Shown: in pieces, positions 6,692 through 10,407 of the stretch
Position numbering within the stretch: the first letter of the stretch is position 1
Layout of the letters: every line of letters starts with the position of its first letter
NCBI GenBank assembly: GCA_002407935.1
Contig: DHPU01000068.1
Coordinates: 1,660 to 12,066 of the forward strand
Length of the DNA stretch: 10,407 nt
Origin: Peptococcaceae bacterium UBA5356
Lineage (GTDB): Bacteria > Bacillota > Peptococcia > DRI-13 > DTU073
Direction of reading: 5' to 3'
Position numbers and translations under genes: made by a program
The notes under the pieces: model-generated
The model's database searches: none
What the model was told of the DNA's origin: nothing
Seen by the model: only the letters and a program-made list of their open reading frames with translations

Positions 6692-8110
6692 ATGTTATTT
6701 AACCTTAGCATCTCAAGCATCCTCTACTTTATTTTGGCCTCCCTCGTGTTTTTTGCCGGATTACTGATTATCCTGGAAAGACGTGACCCCTCGAAAACAC
6801 TGGCGTGGCTTTTAGTCTTGATTTTTTTACCCGTTATTGGCTTTCTACTCTACCTGATTTTTGGTCGACAATTCCGCAAAAAAAGAATTGCCGCCAAAAA
6901 GAAAATCCTCAATAACTGCATTTATCCTTTTGATGATTCCTTTCCTAAATGCGAAGAAGGCTCCCAATTAATTCGGCTTATTTATAATAATGCCGACTTT
7001 CCGCCTACTATTAACAATGAAGTTACCATATTAAACAATGGAGAAGAAATTTTTCCGGCTTTTCTACAGGCTCTGGAAAACGCTCAGGAACACATTCACC
7101 TCCAAACCTATATTCTCCGCAATGACCAGATCGGTACAACCGTAGCCGCGCTTCTTTGTAAAAAAGCCCGTGCCGGAGTCAAAGTTCGTGTCCTTTATGA
7201 TGGCTTGGGTTCACGAAACCTTACTAAGAATTTTCTGACAAAACTGCGTACAGCCGGCGTGGAGGTAGCGGCTTTTTTCCCCGTTAATCGCTGGCCCTTT
7301 CATCGCAAAATAAATTACCGCAATCACCGTAAAATCCTTGTGATTGACGGTCTGATCGGCTTTATCGGCGGAGCGAACATCGGTGATGACTACTTAGGAA
7401 AAAATCCACAAATCGGTTATTGGCGGGATACCCATCTGCAGTTGAAAGGTAACTCCGTCCATTTTTTGCAGCGTATTTTTTTGCAAGACTGGTATTTTGC
7501 CACTAAAAAATCCTGCGAACAAAATCATGCCACTCTTTTCCCCCCCAATAACCAAGCCGGCAACCGCATCGTTCAGATAACGGCCAGCGGCCCCGATACT
7601 CAATGGGAAGCCATTATGCAAGTATACTATTACTCCATTGCTGCCGCCGAAAAATCCGTTTACATTACCTCTCCTTATTTTATCCCTAATGAAAGTATCC
7701 TGACCGCCCTAAAAACAACCGCTTTAAGCGGAGTTGATGTCAAGCTTCTCCTACCGGGTAAACCTGATAATAAAATTGTATATTGGGCTGCCATGTCCTA
7801 TCTGGAAGAACTCCTCGCCGCAGGAGTAGAAATCTACTTTTACCAAAAAGGCTTTATTCACGCTAAGGTTCTAACCGTCGACGGAATTGTCTCCTCCATC
7901 GGCTCGGCTAATATGGATCAACGCAGCTTCAGCCTTAATTTTGAGGTGAATGCCTTTATTTATGGCCAAGAAACAGCTTCGCAGCTGAAAAAGGATTTTC
8001 TCGACGACCTGCAAAATGCCAAAAAATTAGAGCTTGCCGAGTTCCAGCAACGCTCCTTCGGTCACCACTTTATCGAATCTCTAGCCCGCTTATTCTCCCC
8101 TCTGCTCTAA
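6692..8110 (+). CDS. cls: Cardiolipin synthase (phospholipase D family)
   Basis: The 472-residue product has the bacterial Cls layout. Two N-terminal membrane helices (about residues 8-30 and 37-58) with the PLDc_N-type ERRDPSKTLAWLLVL link are followed by two phospholipase D domains. The HKD motifs are HRKILVIDG (His212, Lys214, Asp219), followed by FIGGANIGDDYLG, and HAKVLTVDG (His390, Lys392, Asp397), followed by SIGSANMDQRSFSLNFE. Both are complete, and the length matches the usual 470-510. The enzyme joins two phosphatidylglycerols to make cardiolipin and glycerol at the cytoplasmic membrane. The gene stands alone on the plus strand with its own promoter, divergent from the efflux operon and convergent with the SH3b gene, so it seems to be a single-gene unit. 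A different phospholipid transferase activity is possible, but the membrane helices and motif context favour Cls. Confidence -1.
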   Translation: MLFNLSISSILYFILASLVFFAGLLIILERRDPSKTLAWLLVLIFLPVIGFLLYLIFGRQFRKKRIAAKKKILNNCIYPFDDSFPKCEEGSQLIRLIYNNADFPPTINNEVTILNNGEEIFPAFLQALENAQEHIHLQTYILRNDQIGTTVAALLCKKARAGVKVRVLYDGLGSRNLTKNFLTKLRTAGVEVAAFFPVNRWPFHRKINYRNHRKILVIDGLIGFIGGANIGDDYLGKNPQIGYWRDTHLQLKGNSVHFLQRIFLQDWYFATKKSCEQNHATLFPPNNQAGNRIVQITASGPDTQWEAIMQVYYYSIAAAEKSVYITSPYFIPNESILTALKTTALSGVDVKLLLPGKPDNKIVYWAAMSYLEELLAAGVEIYFYQKGFIHAKVLTVDGIVSSIGSANMDQRSFSLNFEVNAFIYGQETASQLKKDFLDDLQNAKKLELAEFQQRSFGHHFIESLARLFSPLL

Positions 8111-8141
8111 AAAGGCAGTTGTTCATATTTAACCTTGTGCT

Positions 8142-8177
8142 AAAGTTTTAGGGAGCCCTCAGGCTCCCTAAAACTTT
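8142..8177. terminator. Bidirectional stem-loop terminator between convergent genes
   Basis: A perfect 16-bp stem pairs 8142-8157 (AAAGTTTTAGGGAGCC) with 8162-8177 around a CTCA loop. It lies 31 bases after the cls stop and covers two bases of the SH3b gene stop codon on the other strand. The GC-rich core is GGGAGCC. The U-rich flank is within the stem rather than a long T-run after it, so strength in each direction is uncertain. Its position between convergent genes supports use by both. Confidence -1.
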
Positions 8178-8745
8178 ACTTCACTGTGACCAGCCAGCCG
8201 GCAATCCACCCAACTGTATCATCCTTTAATTTAACACTATACCATTTGTTTTCTTCTTTCTGAATAAGCAACGTGTCATCTTTCGTAACCTTCCCAATAA
8301 TACTTGCCTCTGTTGTCGGAGCGCTCCGCAAATTCACAGTACTCTGTGTATTAATATAAGCTGTTTTGCCAATCACCGAACCCTGCGCCGGTTTCTCCGG
8401 TGTTATTTCCGAATCCGGTTTCTCCTGTGTTGCCGGTTTCTCCGGTTTCTCCGGTTTCTCCGGTGTTGTGGATGGCGGTGTAGATGTTGACGATGTTTTT
8501 ATGTTCTTAGACTGTACTTCATTAATCGTACTTTGGAGAGCTTGAGCTTGTACCATAAGCTCCGCCACCTTTTTTTCCAAGTCGCCAACCCTATCCTGCA
8601 TAGCCTTGTCCACATAGCTTTTAGAAACAACCGGATCCGCATTAGACCCTGGAGCAGGTGAATTAGCCACAACCGTTCTACCCAAAACAAAACCTACTGT
8701 AATAGAGAGAATCGCTCCCACAATAACAATTCCACGCAACCTCAT
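8176..8745 (-). CDS. Membrane-anchored coiled-coil protein with C-terminal SH3b domain
   Basis: The 189-residue product (from ATG) has an N-terminal membrane anchor or uncleaved signal (about 5-22, GIVIVGAILSITVGFVLG). A predicted coiled coil follows at about 42-80 with DRVGDLEKKVAELMVQAQAL, then a Ser/Thr/Pro-rich linker with PEK repeats at about 84-120, then a bacterial SH3 domain at about 128-188 containing VNLRSAPTTEASIIGKV and the ending VGWIAGWLV. Bacterial SH3 domains of this type commonly bind peptidoglycan or wall peptides, so an extracellular wall-contacting role is inferred; no catalytic domain is visible. The GTG at 8757, four codons upstream in frame, lies inside the ribosome binding site and is rejected as the start. 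The gene begins 51 bases after the wecA-type gene and probably shares its transcript. Confidence -1.
   Translation of the reverse strand: MRLRGIVIVGAILSITVGFVLGRTVVANSPAPGSNADPVVSKSYVDKAMQDRVGDLEKKVAELMVQAQALQSTINEVQSKNIKTSSTSTPPSTTPEKPEKPEKPATQEKPDSEITPEKPAQGSVIGKTAYINTQSTVNLRSAPTTEASIIGKVTKDDTLLIQKEENKWYSVKLKDDTVGWIAGWLVTVK
8433..8459 (-). repeat. Three perfect 9-bp repeats encoding the PEK linker
   Basis: The plus-strand unit CCGGTTTCT occurs three times in a row with a partial fourth, and related degenerate copies flank it at about 8390-8430. On the coding strand each unit adds three residues of the Pro-Glu-Lys linker, so copy-number slippage would change linker length without breaking the frame. 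Confidence -1.
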
Positions 8746-8753
8746 TTTTACCT

Positions 8754-8760
8754 TCACCTC
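8754..8760 (-). promoter_or_regulatory. Ribosome binding site that fixes the SH3b gene start at 8745
   Basis: On the minus strand GAGGTGA, complementary to the 16S rRNA tail, lies 8 bases before the ATG at 8745. The competing GTG start (8757-8755) is made of the middle bases of this same site. Confidence -1.
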
Positions 8761-8796
8761 ATATTTCCTCTAAAATCGGCTTTCTATTTCGCCGTT

Positions 8797-9858
8797 TCAT
8801 TTAGCAATATCATGAGACGGCTTCTTAGTCTGCCCTTGCTGGTAAATCTGCCGTGCTCTTAACAAGCCCAGCTTTTCAGCAATAATACTAAAACCAAGAA
8901 TCAGCGCCACCATCATTAACATTCCCTGAGCCGTAGTAACTACCGCCATAATAACTGCCGAAAGACCCAAAACAGCACTCACCGCATACATAGACAACAC
9001 CGTTCGCTGATGAGTCAAGCCTAGCTTGAGAAGGCGATGATGAAGATGCTCCTTATCTGCACTGAAAATCGGTTTTCCATGATAATAACGCCGTACAATC
9101 GCAAAAAGCGTATCCGCAATTGGTATGCCTAAAATTACTACCGGCAATAACAGCGAAATAACCGTAGCACTTTTCGTCAAACTGATAATCGCGATCACCG
9201 ATAAATTAAAACCGAGAAATAAAGAACCTGTATCGCCCATAAAAATTTGTGCCGGATGAAAATTATAGCGCAGAAAACCCAAAATGCTCGCTGCCAAAAT
9301 AAACGCTAAAATTGCCGCTTCCTGGGACGTTTCCAAAAAAGCCACAACTCCCAACGTTATTGCCGCTATCGCCGAAACTCCTGCTGCCAGTCCATCCAAG
9401 CCATCAATCAAATTTACGGCATTAGTAATCCCAATAATCCATAACAAAGTCAAAGGATAACTTAAATACTGCAAATAAATAACCTGTTCAAAAGGATGGG
9501 TTACAAAGTCTACCCGGACTCCCGCTAAAATAACCAAAGAAGCTGCCAAAACCTGTACCAATAATTTCTGGCGGGGCGAAACCCCTTTAATATCATCAAC
9601 TATTCCGACTAACGTAATTAAAAGTCCCCCGGCAAGAAGTCCATAAAACTCACGCGTCATTTCCTGAGTTAAAAGCACAGCTACCCAAAAACCCAGACAA
9701 ATAGCCAACCCACCTAAGCGGGGCATCATCTGTGTATGTACCTTACGATCCTCAGGTTTATCAAGCGCATTTACTCTATACGCCAGTTTTTTCACAAAAG
9801 GTGTTCCTAAGAAAACCAGCAAAAAAGCCAATATTAAGGGGCCCATTATCTTTATCAT
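8797..9858 (-). CDS. wecA: Undecaprenyl-phosphate N-acetylglucosaminyl 1-phosphate transferase (WecA/TagO/MraY family)
   Basis: The 353-residue polytopic membrane protein (about ten helices) carries the family's cytoplasmic signature sites in order. These are KPEDRKVHTQMMPRLGG (34-50), the Mg-binding GIVDDIKG with Asp88-Asp89, NAVNLIDGLDGLAAG (146-160), FMGDTGSLFLG (206-216), and the sugar-recognition HLHHRLLKLGL (271-281) typical of GlcNAc-specific WecA/TagO rather than MraY. It moves GlcNAc-1-phosphate from UDP-GlcNAc to undecaprenyl phosphate, the first step of teichoic acid or other surface glycopolymer synthesis. The ATG at 9858 is chosen because GGGGAGGG lies 7 bases upstream. A longer frame from GTG at 9891 would add 11 residues but has no ribosome binding site. 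It has its own promoter behind fabZ and is followed by the SH3b gene. Which glycopolymer it starts is not shown here. Confidence -1.
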   Translation of the reverse strand: MIKIMGPLILAFLLVFLGTPFVKKLAYRVNALDKPEDRKVHTQMMPRLGGLAICLGFWVAVLLTQEMTREFYGLLAGGLLITLVGIVDDIKGVSPRQKLLVQVLAASLVILAGVRVDFVTHPFEQVIYLQYLSYPLTLLWIIGITNAVNLIDGLDGLAAGVSAIAAITLGVVAFLETSQEAAILAFILAASILGFLRYNFHPAQIFMGDTGSLFLGFNLSVIAIISLTKSATVISLLLPVVILGIPIADTLFAIVRRYYHGKPIFSADKEHLHHRLLKLGLTHQRTVLSMYAVSAVLGLSAVIMAVVTTAQGMLMMVALILGFSIIAEKLGLLRARQIYQQGQTKKPSHDIAK

Positions 9859-9865
9859 GTGCGCG

Positions 9866-9873
9866 CCCTCCCC
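9866..9873 (-). promoter_or_regulatory. Ribosome binding site that fixes the wecA start at 9858
   Basis: GGGGAGGG on the minus strand ends 7 bases before the ATG at 9858. It lies inside the extension that a GTG start at 9891 would require, and no such site precedes that GTG. Confidence -1.
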
Positions 9874-9920
9874 TAATTCCTCCAAAATCACTTAAAATCT
9901 TTTTACAATACCGATTTATA

Positions 9921-9949
9921 ATTATAGCACTTTTCGCATTATTTGTCTA
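9921..9949 (-). promoter_or_regulatory. Promoter of the wecA-SH3b unit, overlapping the fabZ stop
   Basis: On the minus strand a -35 TAGACA (9949-9944, 5 of 6 matches) is followed by 17 bases and a perfect -10 TATAAT (9926-9921). The first three bases of the -35 box are the fabZ TAG stop codon. Transcription should start near 9914, about 55 bases before the wecA ATG. There is no evident terminator after fabZ, so read-through may add to expression. Confidence -1.
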
Positions 9950-10375
9950 TGACCCCATCGCAAATGTCAGTTCAGCTTCACAAGCCAGTTCTTCCCCTAC
10001 AAAGGCCCGGGCTTGGCATTTCCCCACCGGTCCTTTTAATTTCAAAACCTCTATTTCCAACCTCAACTGATCCCCGGGTACAACCTGACGTTTAAACCTA
10101 CAATTATCAATTCTAGCGAAATAAACAATTTTCCCTTTATTTTCCGGCTTAGAAAGCACCAGTACCGCCCCCGTCTGGGCTAAAGCTTCCACAATTAAAA
10201 CACCCGGCATCACCGGTTTTCCCGGGAAATGTCCCTGAAAAAACTCTTCATTGGCCGTGACATTTTTCAACCCGACAATCCTTTGATCCTCCACCATTTC
10301 CATAATCCGATCCACCAAAAGGAAAGGGTATCTATGGGGAAGTATTTCCTTAATCGCATTAACATCAAGCAGCAT
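9947..10375 (-). CDS. fabZ: 3-hydroxyacyl-[acyl-carrier-protein] dehydratase FabZ
   Basis: The 142-residue product matches the full length of FabZ and its hot-dog fold. It opens with the family motif ILPHRYPFLLVDRI (11-24) and holds the active-site helix segment FFQGHFPGKPVMPGVLIVEA with catalytic His49 and Glu63. Later strands include ARIDNCRFKRQVVPGDQL. It removes water from 3-hydroxyacyl-ACP in the fatty acid elongation cycle in the cytoplasm. The ATG follows GAAGGAGGAG by five bases. Promoter and any upstream operon partners are beyond the right edge. The following wecA-type gene starts 88 bases later with its own promoter. FabA is unlikely given the length and motifs. Confidence -1.
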   Translation of the reverse strand: MLLDVNAIKEILPHRYPFLLVDRIMEMVEDQRIVGLKNVTANEEFFQGHFPGKPVMPGVLIVEALAQTGAVLVLSKPENKGKIVYFARIDNCRFKRQVVPGDQLRLEIEVLKLKGPVGKCQARAFVGEELACEAELTFAMGS

Positions 10376-10380
10376 TTTTT

Positions 10381-10407
10381 CTCCTCCTTCTTATCTCTTA
10401 TCTCTTA
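10381..10407 (-). promoter_or_regulatory. fabZ ribosome binding site preceded by 7-bp repeats with stops in three frames
   Basis: On the minus strand GAAGGAGGAG (10390-10381) is a strong ribosome binding site for fabZ. Just upstream, TAAGAGA is repeated twice and followed by another TAA, placing TAA triplets at 10407, 10400 and 10393; the 7-base spacing puts one in each reading frame. A gene reading into fabZ from beyond the edge would be stopped here in any frame. Confidence -1.

Noticed and set aside
8770..8800. Weak hairpin (CGGC with GCCG, 10-nt loop, then ATTTT) after the wecA stop on the minus strand
   Set aside because: A four-base stem with a large loop is too weak to call a terminator or attenuator.

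Overview
The window looks like a chromosomal segment of a Bacillota (Firmicutes) organism, probably an anaerobic clostridial or Negativicutes-type lineage. The evidence is moderate GC by eye, strong GGAGG-type ribosome binding sites, TTGACA/TATAAT-like promoters, a TagO/WecA-type glycosyl-1-phosphate transferase beside an SH3b surface protein, and a membrane-fusion protein that is a lipoprotein. The genus cannot be named from this sequence. Whether the cell has an outer membrane is open: an RND pump is compatible with either envelope, and no TolC-like or lipid A gene is present here.

Left edge (1-1533, minus strand): the remnant of a large RHS/YD-repeat secreted protein. It lacks its own N-terminus, carries a frameshift near 1420-1430, and runs off the left edge still in frame, so the C-terminal region (the toxin-bearing end in many RHS proteins) is outside the window. 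A short gene-free gap (1534-1645) holds the terminator of the next operon.

1606-6508 (minus strand): a compact drug-efflux operon in the order lipoprotein membrane-fusion subunit, RND (HAE1-type) transporter, TetR repressor. The first two genes overlap by ATGA and the repressor starts one base after the transporter stop. One good promoter precedes it, with an imperfect palindrome of TetR-operator type at the expected transcription start. This suggests the last gene of the operon represses its own promoter. A Rho-independent terminator follows tetR.

6509-8177: the divergent intergenic region contains a perfect 22-bp tandem duplication and a promoter for a plus-strand cardiolipin synthase (two HKD motifs). 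A 16-bp perfect stem separates it from the convergent gene on the other strand and probably serves both directions.

8176-10407 (minus strand): fabZ (3-hydroxyacyl-ACP dehydratase), then a wecA/tagO-type undecaprenyl-phosphate GlcNAc-1-phosphate transferase with its own promoter overlapping the fabZ stop codon, then a membrane-anchored coiled-coil/SH3b protein. Together with cls these genes concern the envelope: fatty acids, undecaprenyl-linked glycopolymers, cardiolipin and wall binding.

I found no clear new multi-gene system. The points most worth a second look are the decayed RHS locus, the self-repressed efflux operon with a duplicated start region, the 22-bp tandem repeat, and start-codon corrections for three genes.
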